A stretch of DNA of 64,000 nt from positions 11,160,001 through 11,224,000 of the forward strand of contig LR990067.1 of NCBI GenBank assembly GCA_905147135.1. The letters run 5' to 3'. The translations under genes and the position numbers were made by a program. This DNA comes from Blastobasis lacticolella (lineage: Eukaryota > Arthropoda > Insecta > Lepidoptera > Blastobasidae). This document shows, piece after piece, positions 53,701 through 63,867 of the stretch (within the stretch, counting starts at the first letter, position 1; every line of letters begins with the position of its first letter). The notes under the pieces were generated by a model. The model saw nothing but the letters and a program-made list of their open reading frames with translations. It was not told the DNA's origin and did no database searches.

Positions 53701-56700
53701 CCATCCAGGATTTGGCAGATCAGGTAATTACAGTGGAGCGACTGCCATCTGACCTCCGTGACGAGGAGCCTGGTGAGCCTATTTGGATCATATGTTTGTC
53801 GATTGAAAGAGATATTTAATGTCCTACTCTAGAAAGAAATGTGGATTTTGAGTTTTGATTAAATTAATATATGTAATTATGGATGTTTAGATGTTAGTAA
53901 CTCCACGCAAAAACCACTCAGCGTTATTATAACTCACAATAGCACATAGCCTATAATTTCTCGAATCTCGACATTCAATGTGGTTTATTTATTTATTTAT
54001 TAAATCTTCATGCACAAAATAGTACAAAGGCGGACCTAAAGCTTAAATAGCCTTATCTACCAGTCAACCAGGAGATAAAGGGTAAAGAAAAAGTAAGGCG
54101 GTGCAAGAGAAGCTACTAAACAAGATGGAGGAGGGGAACCGTTAATGCAATTATAGCCGAACCAGAGATAACAGTACAGATAAATAGATATATAACTGAA
54201 AACCCGCAGGAACGGGTATCTATGGAACGTTATAATTCGTTTTTGGTATACGTTTTTTTTTTTTTTTCTCAGTGACAAACGAACAGACAGCCCACCTAAT
54301 GGTAAATGGTAACTATCGCCCATAACATCTACAATTAGGTAGCAGATAACAAAAACGCAGAACCGCAGGTGCGTTGACGCTGTACGGATTGATTGATGCC
54401 TCGTGCCTGTAATTTCGCTGGCTACCTCAACCTTCAAACCGGAACACAATAATAAAAGTATTGTCGCTTGGTGGCAGAAATAGATAAGTCGGTGGTACTC
54501 ACCCAGGCGAACTACTCAGGCTTTACAGAGTCCTACCACCATAGTTATTTATGGTAGTGACCACCACCACCAATGAACACTAACATCTCCAAGGAGGTCG
54601 CTCTGCCCTTCGAGAAAGGTGTACCTACAATAGGACCACAATAAGTCCGTATTGACTGACAGTGGTAAACATTATAAAGTGTGGATATGGCAATAATCTG
54701 GGGATAATCTGTCCTTGTCAGTCCTTCTTGTAAACATTCAGTTACTCGGTCACTATTAGCTTGAACTTGTACTTTTAGTTTGTCTAAATCATGCTGAAAA
54801 TTATCTACCGCACTTTCTTTTAAATTGTTTTGACTCACAAAAATAAACAATCCTACAGAAATCAAATTGTTTGTTATGACTATTATGAATGACGTTCTAT
54901 GACATTTAAAAACTTACCATACAGAATGTTTAAGCTATTGCATAGCTTTTATCGCGGGCTTTGAGCGCGGCGACCGAATCAAGAAATTCCGTAACGAAAA
55001 ATCCTAACAACAACTCCAACCGGCACAGCGAAGCCGTGCATTGTCTAACGTCGTTTCAGTTCGGCAGACTTCGGCACGGTGTTTGTGTGCGTGCGACTAG
55101 ACGTATGCGTGTAGACTAGCTGCTACCTGCTCATAACTGATTCTATCTCTTTTAGACACAATGCTAGGTGAGACTGCGTGCTTTTTGGCCGCGTACACGA
55201 GTGAGTTCGAGCCCGCGACTAGTTGAACCTTAACGTGTATGTAGGTATATGGTACGACTGTACGAAGCTCGCATTAATTAGCTCGAATTAATATCAAAGA
55301 AAAAAAATACTGCATAAATAAATATAAATGCATACGTTGATAAAAAATGCTATGCAATAGCTTTACCGCGGCAGTCCCCGAGTGCCACACGTATTTTTTT
55401 AATAATCGATTCGGACTTATCGTGGTCTTATTATACCAGCTACATACACGTGGCATCTGTTATTTGTGTAATCAATTGGAAGATAGAGGTATCACGTATT
55501 TACTAATAGATTATAATGTGGAGACGCGAGGTGGCACGGGTCAGCCTCCCAACATGCAATCACGAGGTGTGTTTACACCGATATTTGTCTATACACCGCG
55601 ATAAATCTACGAGTATGTAGGTATTTGTATAAGATCGATGACGCTTGTCATACCATTCACGTCACAACTCAGCCCATGACAGTCCGCTGCAAGACTTAGG
55701 GCCTCTGTCACGAAAAGTATGGTTAGTGCCGTAATCTCCTTCCTTGGGAAAAGGCTTGGATATCGCAGCCTATAATAATAGAAAACGCTGCTGCCCATTT
55801 TCCAGCCTACGGGCACTAGATCTTTTGCCTCGAAAAATTAGTCGCCTTGTTCGACACCCACGAGTGTAAGGGGTTGGTGCTATTCTACTTTGCCGGACAC
55901 CACACGGCCACCATTTCCGTCGTCGTACCGTTCCCGTGAAAAAATAAACTGCCACGGGATGCCAATCGGCTCCTGAGACTGTTCAACCAGTCTCAAGTTC
56001 CTTGGCCAAGCTCGCTCCGCCAACGGTATTAGGAGGCACACCTAACGAGTGGCGAGCTCGTTGCGGTGCTGACGTTAACTAGCCTTAGAGTACGAAACGG
56101 TAGGAACAGGGTCTCTTCGAGAAGTCTGTGAACGTCCTAAGAGACTAATAGACTTCTGAAAGCAGCTGGGCTGGCTACTATAGGAGACTGTCAGTCACGC
56201 TCACTTAAAAGTCTGTCTGGCGGTGGCGTGGGGGCCGGGTCGCTCTTTTCCCTCAAATATGGTTGAATTGGACGATGGCTGGGCCCTGCGTTATACTCGT
56301 GAACGGGTGCTGCCTTGGTGGACTGGCTTACTCTTGCTGTAGTTTTAGGTGGTTTTTCTTAATTATACTAGACATACCTATATAATATAATATAGCGTTC
56401 CGGCTCTGCTTGGCATTGTCGAGCACGGTTCGGTCGTGGTTGGCGAGGGATACGTTTATCTACGGCCATAGGGCGGTCAGCGTGTCACTGTGTGTTTCCT
56501 TCCTACCTACCTACCCCTCCTTTTTGATGATTGAAAGAGATATTTAATGTCCTAATCAATAAAGAAATTATGAATTTTGAATTTTGACGTATAAAGGACC
56601 GAATTAGAGTCCAAGTACGGAAAATGGGAGCTCCTAACCTAAACCTAAGTTTGAAACGGTCACCCATCCAGTACTCGAACTCTGCAACGTAACTTTGATG

Positions 56701-59700
56701 GAATGAATGAAAAATGATTTATAGCTTATACACAACTATAACAAAAACAAAGGAAAAAAGAAAAGCAACCGGCGGCCTTATCGCTTAAAGCGATTTCTTC
56801 CAGGCAACCTTAGACACCTAGAAAACAGAATATACTCTACGATACTTATCTGTTCTGCAGAACATTACTGTGGCATATTTCAGCAATAACTTTTGTTAAT
56901 CGGTCCCGCAAGTATGCACTCAAAGTGCTCGTAATCAAGTACCAACCTGACTTCCTCCAAGCTCCCAGCGAGCAGTTTCATGAAGCAGTGCGAGTCGGCG
57001 TGGTCGTGGATGGCCGAGGCGTGGCCGCCTCCCCAGCACAGGATCATGATGTTGAACGCCCCGTTGCCGGCGTCTACCAGGTTGCGAGTGTACCTGGAAA
57101 CCGTGATCAGGTTACAGGCTTGGTTAAGTTAAAATCGTCAGCGACCATTGTCTAGTCCACAATGAATACCTACATCCGTTGCAGCGTTGGCATGAGAGAC
57201 GCTGCGGATAAAATCGAGAAGGCTTGCCTGCGCTGGTTTGCTCACGTACTGCGTAAACCGTAAGGATACATGGGAAACAGGTATCCATTCCCTGAAGGTA
57301 TCAGGAAAGAGATCCCCCGAGAGGCCCAAGAAGCGATGCGACACGAGAGTAGACGGCCTACGAAGGGAGGACGCTGAAGACTAGGCAAAGTGGAGAAAGG
57401 AAGTAAGAAGACGAACCCTGTCAGAAGCCTGATTATAAAGAAGAAGAAGATGATAAGCGATATCGACGTCAATTAAATTATCGATTAATTGATTGAAAGG
57501 TCACTAATTTTACTTCTTTTTTAGTTAGTCTAGCCATGCCTTTGACCACCATCTCATCTGGCGGTAAGTGAGGATACGGCCGATGATGGAGCATGCCTGT
57601 CCAGGAACAGCATTTTATATTTGTTCATTTACGTTATATTTCTAATAATAGCAAAAACCTCACCTGAAGCGATCGAACTTGGCGTATTTCTTCCAGTCCT
57701 TGATATTGGACTTGTACCCGGCCATCAGTTTCTGGACGTCATGAATGTTGACGTGGTCTCTGCTGAACACCACGTGGAGCTCCTCTATTAGTTTGTCCAA
57801 GTGCGTTATTTCTCTGGAAATAAATGAAAATGTTTAGATCATCGTAAGATGTAGGAAGTATCCGCCATGTACAATGGAAAAGCAGAAGTGCTTGATCACC
57901 TTTAGAATTATATTCCTTTAGTTGTTAAACAGTTTTTATAGCATTCATGAATTAAATGAAACCTTTAAAAAGCTAGTTAAAAGGGTATTATCTTTCCATT
58001 TGTTATCCATAGTATATATGTATGTATTTAAGTATGTATATTGTATGTAACTTTGTATTTAATTAGGTATTATAGTTTCATTTGTAGTAAATTTTTTATT
58101 ATTAGGTAGGTTAGGTATTTTAAGGTGCACGCCGTCTGCCTTTCTGATTATGCCCTGTCTCTTCCGTAGGTCTGCTGTGAGATATTTCTTATGAAATAAG
58201 CTGTACCTGTTGTGTTGTTTTCCTTATGTCAATATTGTATAAATGTTATTGTGCACAATAAACTGTTAAATAAATAAATAAATTTTCATGAAATACCTAT
58301 ATAAAAAACGCCCTGGTGTTAAAGAATGAGTCACTTGGGCATAAGCGGCAGCCAATGCTATCTTACCTACCCTTCTTTTAATAAACTAATTTTGGCTAAG
58401 TTGCTCCAAATTCCGTGAATATTGCTGTATCAGCAAAGTACATTTTTTGAATTGGTAATGCTCTTAAGCTCTTGTACTGTAACTACCAACAACTTTTTCT
58501 GTTTTAGACTGTCATACGTACTCGCAATACAATTAATTGTAGATATGGGATCTCACTGAATTCGTTGCCACTAATAATTTATTTATGAGATAAAAATATT
58601 TTTATTAATTCGTTTTTTTTTTTAAGTAAGGTTGTCATTTAAGTTACGAACTTATGGTCGTGGTCTAACATAACCTAACCTATACAAACATCGATATCCC
58701 CATTGACAAAATGGCTAAATAACGTTTAGCCAAGTAGCTGGACGTTACAATCAACTACTTGGCTAATTGTCTATTAGCCACTCAATTGAATGCCGGCGTT
58801 TAACTAACGGGCTAGCCTTCTAACTTAATGGCTGATTTACCCAGATGGCTGCGACATATGTTTGTTTAACAGTAACCGATGTTCTTACGGTGAAGTATGA
58901 CATCGCGAGGAAACCTGCACATTCAGGTGTCTAAGCTTTTTTTTTTTTTTTTTTACGCGGGGAATGCATTACGCACGATACCCTCCGTTGGGGGACGAAG
59001 GGCCTGTGTGGGACTCACGGTATTGGCCGGTCTACCCACTAAACCCCGCGGCGCTCCTACGACGTCTGAATGGAGGTGTCATGAGAGCAGCCATGCCCCC
59101 CGCAAGGGGGACGGATGGGAATAGCCGGAAGCGCCGGACCATTCTCATCCAGCGCAGGTGGAGGCCTATGCAATGCAGGCGGAGATGCCCCCGCACCTAA
59201 CCTAACTCAGTTGCCAACTGAATTTGACATTAGATAATTCTACACTACGTCATCTACGTTGGCCACTGGCTACAGCGTCTACCTAATTAAAGTAGTGTAA
59301 GATTATTATATCTCAAATTTAAAATATTTAACACTTTGCGTTGTCACTTCATGATGGAACTCCATTATTATGAATTAAATCACTTTTTGTACACTAGTTC
59401 CACTTTATTATACAATTTTATTAAATTGCAACCGGTTTCGAATTACTCATCTTCAGGTAAAGTGGAACTAGTGTACAAAAAGTGATTTAATTCATCTAAA
59501 ATTTACTTGTCCACTGATATAGCCAATAGCCCGCTGGTCATGTAACCGGATCACCGAGGACAGACGGCAGTCGTTCTACTGTAATTACCTAATAAACTGT
59601 AAACTTCAAGAAGTTATTTATTGATTAGGACATTGAATATCTCTTTCAATCGTCGGGGGGTAGGAAAGTAGGAAGGAAACACACAGTGACACGCTGACCG

Positions 59701-60746
59701 CCCTATGGCCGCAGCAAACCCACTCCACGCCAACCACGACCGGACCGTGCTCGACAATGCCAGGCAGAGCCGGACCGCGCTCGATATATTATATAGGTAT
59801 GTCATGATCTGCCAAATCTTGGGTCATGGTCGAAGCGGACACCGGGCCCTCGTAGGCCCACCGGGCGCGCGAGAGTAGAATCGGAATATTAACGGTAGAA
59901 GATTGCACTAGTCAGCAGTAATGATAAATAATGCACAATACAGAATCAGGCAGAGACGACATTTCCCGTAATGCGCTCATTACATTTGACTAGATTCAGT
60001 CTTCAAAATTTAGAAGCAAAAAGCGTGAGCGCAAATCAAAATAGAATGTATTGCTCATAAAATAAGATCCCTTTTTGTATCGCGCCTTTTAAAAGGCGGA
60101 GCGTCGCGTAACCTAATATTAGTGATACAAAAATTGACCTTATTCTGTGAGCAATATGTTTCACATTGATTTGCTCTCCCGCTTTATGTTTCTGAATTTA
60201 GACGACTGAATTTAGCCAAATGTGATAAGCGCTAAAGATGAATATGGAAGTGGCAAAAGAGGCATTTAGGGCCGGCCTGTGTTTGTATGACATACAGTAG
60301 GCTTACCTACAGGAAAGCGGGCCACCTAATGGGAAGTGGTCACCACTGCCTATAGACATTAGCAACACCAAGAGTATCGCCAATGCGTTGCCCACCTCTA
60401 TAGCACGTGGCTCTGGCAGCAAAAAGGCAAATGCCCCTCCACTGCCAAAGCCACGGTTCCCCAAATCCCCACCCCATGGAGCACTGGAGACATTACCTAA
60501 CGCAGAATAGGCGCGAGTTCGTCTGAATGCGGTAACGGCCCAGATATATATATATGTAAGGGGGAGGTACTTCCCCAGTCGGGCGGCTTCAATTCGAACG
60601 GGATACCCCGCTATGCCCTACCTCTCTTAAAATTATCTTTTAGATATAGCTTACTTTTCGATCTTGATCGGTCTGTCGATGGTCAGCGCCTCCATGTCCA
60701 GGCATTCCGACACTCTGTTCTTGCAGTTGGCATTGTCAATATCCAT
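44665..60746 (-). CDS. CDO1: Cysteine dioxygenase, six coding exons
   Basis: Joined on the minus strand: 60746-60655, 57813-57664, 57093-56947, 50178-49877, 45660-45491, 44700-44665; 897 nt, 298 residues plus TAA, frame kept across every junction. The enzyme oxidises L-cysteine to cysteine sulfinate with a mononuclear Fe(II) in the cytosol. Iron ligands match the mammalian enzyme: H110 and H112 (IHDHADSHC) and H236 (LHRMEN). The crosslink pair C117 and Y253, substrate-binding Y82/R84 (YTRNLVD) and S249/H251 (SLHLY) are present. Mammalian enzymes have about 200 residues. The surplus is a longer N-terminus and an insertion of about 73 residues between WP (133-134) and CYIN (227-230). The ATG at 60746 lies 21 nt after a likely acceptor (CTCACAG), so a 5' UTR exon is expected further right. 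Confidence 0.92.
44701..45490 (-). other. CDO intron 5 with retroposon fragments
   Basis: Holds a retroposon 3' end (AATAACACTTTATTGCACAC, about 44715-44850) and a GGCAAACAAGCTTACGG-type fragment (45089-45260). Confidence 0.65.
45491..45660 (-). CDS. CDO1: CDO coding exon 5, third iron ligand
   Basis: Acceptor CTCCACAG, donor GTGAGT after CAT; 170 nt. Encodes [10 protein letters not shown] with H236, [12 protein letters not shown] with Y253 and [14 protein letters not shown]. The exon is GC-rich compared with its surroundings. Confidence 0.92.
45986..46060 (-). mobile_element. Helitron 3' terminus, reverse
   Basis: ACTAGCGACCCGCCCCGGCT: on the minus strand this is a GC-rich hairpin region ending CTAG followed by T. 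The other end of the element was not located. Confidence 0.55.
46600..46945 (+). mobile_element. SINE-T copy
   Basis: tRNA-like head with a GGGTCGAATCC B-box, followed by the family body (ATGAAACCTGCACATTCAGG). Confidence 0.82.
47195..47350 (-). pseudogene. Non-LTR reverse transcriptase fragment
   Basis: The minus frame carries [15 protein letters not shown] followed by [12 protein letters not shown], the thumb-region motif of Jockey/CR1-type RTs. Confidence 0.65.
49059..49702 (+). mobile_element. Helitron with N-terminal Rep/helicase remnant and tandem repeats
   Basis: 5' side TCTATCTATTATTTTATATA then AAAGAAAGTCGTGTT, resembling known lepidopteran Helitron starts; 3' end CTAG at 49699-49702 before a T, with the CGCGA/TCGCG hairpin. 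A 27-codon frame at 49268-49351 ([20 protein letters not shown]) resembles the N-terminus of Helitron proteins and is cut off by the repeat array GGGTAGGTGTA (49347-49665). Confidence 0.78.
49877..50178 (-). CDS. CDO1: CDO coding exon 4, with Cys-rich insertion
   Basis: Acceptor ATTCCAG, donor GTAAGA; 302 nt. It starts [11 protein letters not shown], runs through a Cys/Gln/Asn/Gly/Asp-rich segment (seven Cys in residues 152-207) and ends EVDDVCYIN, the strand before the third iron ligand. Confidence 0.9.
51440..51605. mobile_element. Foldback element, about 165 bp
   Basis: Terminal inverted repeats of about 40 bp containing TTAGACGGGACTTGGACG. The centre is a second inverted pair, GGTTACACCCACCGTGGTCA and its inverse. 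Confidence 0.82.
52353..52594 (+). mobile_element. Family G retroposon copy
   Basis: Near-identical to 40537-40782 (TGTGGTGCCGCCACCTCAAA start), indicating recent spread. Confidence 0.82.
52857..53430 (+). mobile_element. Retroposon fragments (R-like and AAGCTTACGG type)
   Basis: Pieces at 52857-52935, 53175-53255 and 53266-53430 match families described for 6664-6850 and 20060-20430. Confidence 0.6.
53466..53870 (+). mobile_element. Retroposon W copy split by a reverse SINE-T fragment
   Basis: W blocks at 53466-53635 and 53797-53870 flank SINE-T reverse sequence at 53636-53795. Confidence 0.65.
53992..54215 (-). mobile_element. Non-LTR retrotransposon 3' UTR, reverse
   Basis: Reverse complement of 19700-19935, with the (TTTA)n end at the left. 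Confidence 0.72.
55161..55167 (+). CDS. Possible first coding exon of another CBM14 paralogue
   Basis: ATGCTAG followed by donor GTGAGA, the same seven coding bases and phase as gene 2 exon 1, preceded by a similar TCTTTTAG stretch and an initiator-like TTTCAGTTCGG at 55054-55064. No TATA box and no downstream CBM14 exon were found in the window, so this is tentative. Confidence 0.3.
55665..55906 (-). mobile_element. Family G retroposon, reverse
   Basis: Reverse match to 11391-11634, including CGAGTGTAAGGGGTTGGTGC. Confidence 0.72.
56216..56588 (+). mobile_element. Retroposon W copy, forward
   Basis: Close match to 17411-17770 with the A-rich 3' end at 56560-56588. Confidence 0.8.
56947..57093 (-). 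CDS. CDO1: CDO coding exon 3, iron site
   Basis: Acceptor TTTCCAG, donor GTTGGT; 147 nt. Encodes [18 protein letters not shown], then the cupin motif with H110, H112 and crosslinking C117. Confidence 0.93.
57178..57430 (+). pseudogene. RTE-type LINE C-terminal fragment
   Basis: The + frame has [18 protein letters not shown], typical of the C-terminus of RTE polyproteins, then stops. Confidence 0.6.
57664..57813 (-). CDS. CDO1: CDO coding exon 2
   Basis: Acceptor TTTCCAG, donor GTGAGG; 150 nt. Encodes the N-terminal helical region ([15 protein letters not shown] to KKYAKFDRF). Confidence 0.9.
59371..59494. repeat. Foldback with 37-bp perfect arms
   Basis: Arms 59371-59407 and 59458-59494 are exact inverse complements (TGAATTAAATCACTTTTTGT at the left), with a 50-nt loop. 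Confidence 0.92.
59606..59803 (-). mobile_element. Retroposon W, reverse, truncated
   Basis: Nearly identical to 10760-10975. Confidence 0.8.
60277..60640 (-). mobile_element. Retroposon R copy, reverse, beside CDO exon 1
   Basis: Complete family sequence ending about 15 nt from the exon 1 donor, so it lies just inside intron 1. Confidence 0.8.
60655..60746 (-). CDS. CDO1: CDO coding exon 1
   Basis: ATG at 60746-60744, 30 codons plus 2 nt, donor GTAAGC. Encodes [15 protein letters not shown] and on to KIE. This N-terminal part is less conserved than the core. Confidence 0.85.
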
Positions 60747-60942
60747 TTGGAGGAATTAGAGTACCTGTGAGCAACGAAAAGGTATGGATTAATTTTGTCT
60801 CCATGTAGTTTAGGAATTATATTTATAGTTCACCTACTCTAGATTCGTTTGTTCGTGATTGCAAGAGGCGTAAGAATAGCATCCTAATCCTTACAATGAA
60901 AAAAACGCATATTTGGTTCTGCATTTTTGTTACATAACACAT

Positions 60943-61184
60943 AGGAGCGTCATTGGCCGAGTAGTTAGGGTACCTATCCGACTCGTATGTGAGAGGTACC
61001 GGGTTCGAATCCCATGTTTATTTGTTGAACGCTAACCGTGATGAAACCTGTACAATCTGGCGGCTGAATGTATAACCGTCGCTCCACTGTAATTACCTGA
61101 TCTGCCAAATCCTGGACCGTGGTCAAGGCTGACCCCGGGCCCCTGTGCGCGAGAGCACAACCGGGACATTAACGCCAAGATAAC
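60943..61184 (+). mobile_element. SINE-T copy with internal deletion
   Basis: tRNA-like head with GGTTCGAATCC, then a shortened body. Confidence 0.78.
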
Positions 61185-61617
61185 GCTTACGTCTGTACTT
61201 GTTTTTATTGAAAATTATTCCTAACTGCTTTCCTTATCCTTTACAACCTGAACTTAAAGAAAGGTCAGGTTAAAAGACCCGTAATCCGACCGTAGCAAGT
61301 TGAACGATGTTATCTCTGCCATTTATTTCCGGGACTGGGTGCGGTGTCGCCTAAGTTCAACAACTCTAACAGAGACAGTATCTGGAGTAAACCAGTTCTT
61401 TAGGTAATACCCGTGCCATCCGCTGGCTCGGTTGCTCAAAATACAAGTACAGACGACGGAAACACCGATGAGGGCGAAGCCACACCTGGTTCTTGCTGAT
61501 TTGACCTACATACACCCTTGAAGAAGTATTTCTGGATGGTTTCGTACCAGAACGGAATGGGTCGTACCCACTACATACGGAATAAAATTCCCAGTCGTTC
61601 CTAGTAACTTTCCCGAG
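61185..61617. other. Upstream of CDO, nothing recognised
   Basis: No CDO 5' UTR exon or promoter could be identified. A 94-codon minus frame (61650-61366) has no family signature. Confidence 0.5.
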
Positions 61618-61844
61618 AATAAATAAATAAATAATCGTGGACAAATTCACACAGCGCCACCTAGCCCCAAAGTAAGCAAATCTTGTGTTATGGGCGCTAG
61701 ATAACTGATAAACTACTTATATACTTTTAAATATATACTTATTATACATAGAACACCCGGACCCGTAACAGAAATTAAAATTTATCATTTCAATTTCTGC
61801 CCGGCCGGGAATCGAACCCGGGACCTCTTGCGTGGCAGACCGGC
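61618..61844 (-). mobile_element. SINE-G copy, reverse, head truncated
   Basis: Tail (AAATAAATAA) at the left, B-box region at about 61800-61830; breaks off inside the head. Confidence 0.82.
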
Positions 61845-62029
61845 TATAACTAACGGAATAACTATTTCCAGTCGTTCCTCGCTGGAATTGTCATGGGTAG
61901 GTGTAGGGGAGATGTTGGGGTAGGGGAGGTATAGGGGACGTGAGAGCTTTGCCTACCCCTAAGGGGAAAAGTAATAATGACCGTCAGGGGGTGTCACTTG
62001 TCTTTTCTTCATTATAGTTTCCGTTTTCG

Positions 62030-62290
62030 TGGTTTTCTTTATGTTATACGGCAGACAAACAGGCAAGCGAGCCTGATGGAAAGTGGTCACCGCCGCCTAT
62101 GGATCTCTGCAACACCAGGGGAGTCACCAATGCGTTGCCCGCCTCTGAAGCGACCTCTAATATACCTCTTGAACGAACCGATGTCATAGTCCAAAGGAAA
62201 CAATGTGGCTGTGTTCCACATACGAATCGTACGAGCGAGAAATATAGCCGTTCCTTGTTACGCCATATTCATATCTAGTGTTCTACGGCA
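62030..62290 (+). mobile_element. Retroposon fragment, R-related
   Basis: Carries ACAAACAGGCAAGCG and GATGGAAAGTGGTCACC blocks, then diverges. Confidence 0.6.
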
Positions 62291-63060
62291 TTTGCATACA
62301 ACTACTTTACACCTACCTACCCTCGTTTTCTTGCTTATAAACCTTCCTCTTTAATCACTCAATCTATTGTTGATAACCGCATTAAAATCCGTTGCGTAGT
62401 TTAAAAGATCTAAGCGTACATATTTACGTAGATATATATTATAAATACGTAAAGACAGACGGCAGGAAGCGACTTTGTTTTATGCAATGTATAGATCATA
62501 GACATAGATGTATCTTTATTTGGTCCAATATCGAGTAGTTCAGGAACTATTTGAGTGAATGAATGAATGAATGAATTATTTATTGCTTCAAAATTTGGTA
62601 TAAAAAAGTTTTTACAATAAGATACTCGCTTCTCACACTTTACCAGAATCTGGCATGCAATATTTAAAGTAATTGGTTAATCTAGTTAATAGCAAAATGT
62701 CCGTAGGTAACAAATTTCATAAATAATCATTAATCTACGAAATAAATATGTCATACCAAATAATAAATTAAATAAATTGAGTCTTTGAGAATAAGTATAC
62801 TTCGTCGAGGGTTTTCCGACGTTTTTCTATCTGTAAGGTTACGTTTTCCTGTCTGTCATGTTATCTTTTTCTATTGTGACGAACTGAGTTATTTTCCCTA
62901 AGGAAGAGCATCAATATATAAGTGATGGTACTATCACGTTGTCTGACAATGGGCCCTCATCTAGTTAATGATTAAAGGTCAAATGTCAGTGATAATGTGA
63001 TAAAGTTTTCTCCGCTTATTGTTTACTTATCATTATAAGAATAAAGGCAAAGAATAGCGG
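62291..63060. other. Intergenic, nothing recognised except a dispersed block
   Basis: Bases 62330-62470 resemble 50560-50690 (GTTTAAAAGATCTAAGCGTA), an unassigned dispersed repeat. The remainder is AT-rich. Confidence 0.5.
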
Positions 63061-63600
63061 GATATCCCGTTCGAAATCAATTAATCTGTTGGAGCCGCCC
63101 GACTGGGGACCTACCTCCCATTACAGAACACCGCAGCCAATATTATTTTTAATAGTATTGTGTTCCAACCATTGAGTAAGATAAAATCCAATGCTCCATG
63201 TAGGCGCGGCGCCTACGTCATTGCGATAGGTCAGAAGTTGCAACGCAATAACTTCTTCTTGAATGGGGGATATTCAGAAGAGAGGTAGGGCATAGCGGGG
63301 TATTGCGTTCGAATTGGAGCCGCCCGACTGGGGAAGTACCTCCACCTTACAGAATACCGCAGCTAAACAATACTCTTTTAAATAGTATTGTGTGTAAGGT
63401 CTCCAGTGCTCCATGGGGTGGGTATTTGGGGAACCGCGGCTTTGGCAGTGGAGGGGAATTTACCTTTTTGCTGCCAGAGAAACGTGTTATAGAGGTGGGC
63501 AACGCATTGGCGGTACTCTTGGTGATGCTAATGTCTATAGGCAGTGGTGACTACTTTCCATCGGGTGGCCCGCTTGCCTGTTTGCCTACCGTACTACTTA
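63060..63600 (+). mobile_element. Retroposon R copies, forward (one partial, one full)
   Basis: A partial copy at about 63060-63200 is followed by a full copy at 63275-63600 ending in ACTTAATAAAAAAA. Confidence 0.78.
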
Positions 63601-63867
63601 ATAAAAAAAACTTCCCAGGCGGCTCCAATTCGAACGGGATACCCCGCTACCTCTCTTAACCGTAGTTACTAGAAAAGGTGGTTCGTGATACGAAGGGGAA
63701 TAACCTCCGACGAAAATAGAGGGGTGTTATGAGTTTGACGTGTCCATCTGTGACTCTGTGTATATGTGTAGGTGTATGTCGTCGCATTGTAGCTCCCGAA
63801 CGGATGGACTGATTTCGATGCTATTCTTCAAAAACAATAAAACTGAAAAATCTATTAATTAATAATC

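Larger units (their letters stand above)
50179..56946 (-). other. CDO intron 3 with mobile elements
   Basis: 6.8 kb. Contents are listed separately below where assigned. Unassigned stretches: 50200-51430 and 51610-52350 (AT-rich, with a 16-base C run at 51794-51809), and 54220-55150. A minus frame at 54865-54545 has a hydrophobic start but no clear start codon or family. Confidence 0.6.
58860..59900 (+). mobile_element. SINE-T split by two later insertions
   Basis: SINE-T pieces at 58860-58936, 59530-59590 and 59800-59900. They are separated by a T-run-started retroposon (58933-59210), the foldback at 59371-59494 and a reverse W retroposon (59606-59803). Confidence 0.65.
57814..60654 (-). 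other. CDO intron 1 with mobile elements
   Basis: 2.8 kb. Unassigned AT-rich DNA at 57820-58850 includes a retroposon 3' end near 58130-58280. Then come a SINE-T interrupted by two retroposons, a perfect foldback, and an R element. Confidence 0.65.

Noticed and set aside
54545..54920. Exon of a membrane protein on the minus strand
   Set aside because: A hydrophobic stretch and an open frame are present, but no convincing start, acceptor or family match; left unassigned.
55251..55265. TACGACTGTACGAAG, a 15-base match to the CBM14 coding sequence of exon 2
   Set aside because: The flanks give no CBM14 residues in any frame; probably chance, though noted because it lies near the candidate exon at 55161.
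59195..59215. Telomere-like CCTAA repeats
   Set aside because: Only about two units; not an interstitial telomere array.
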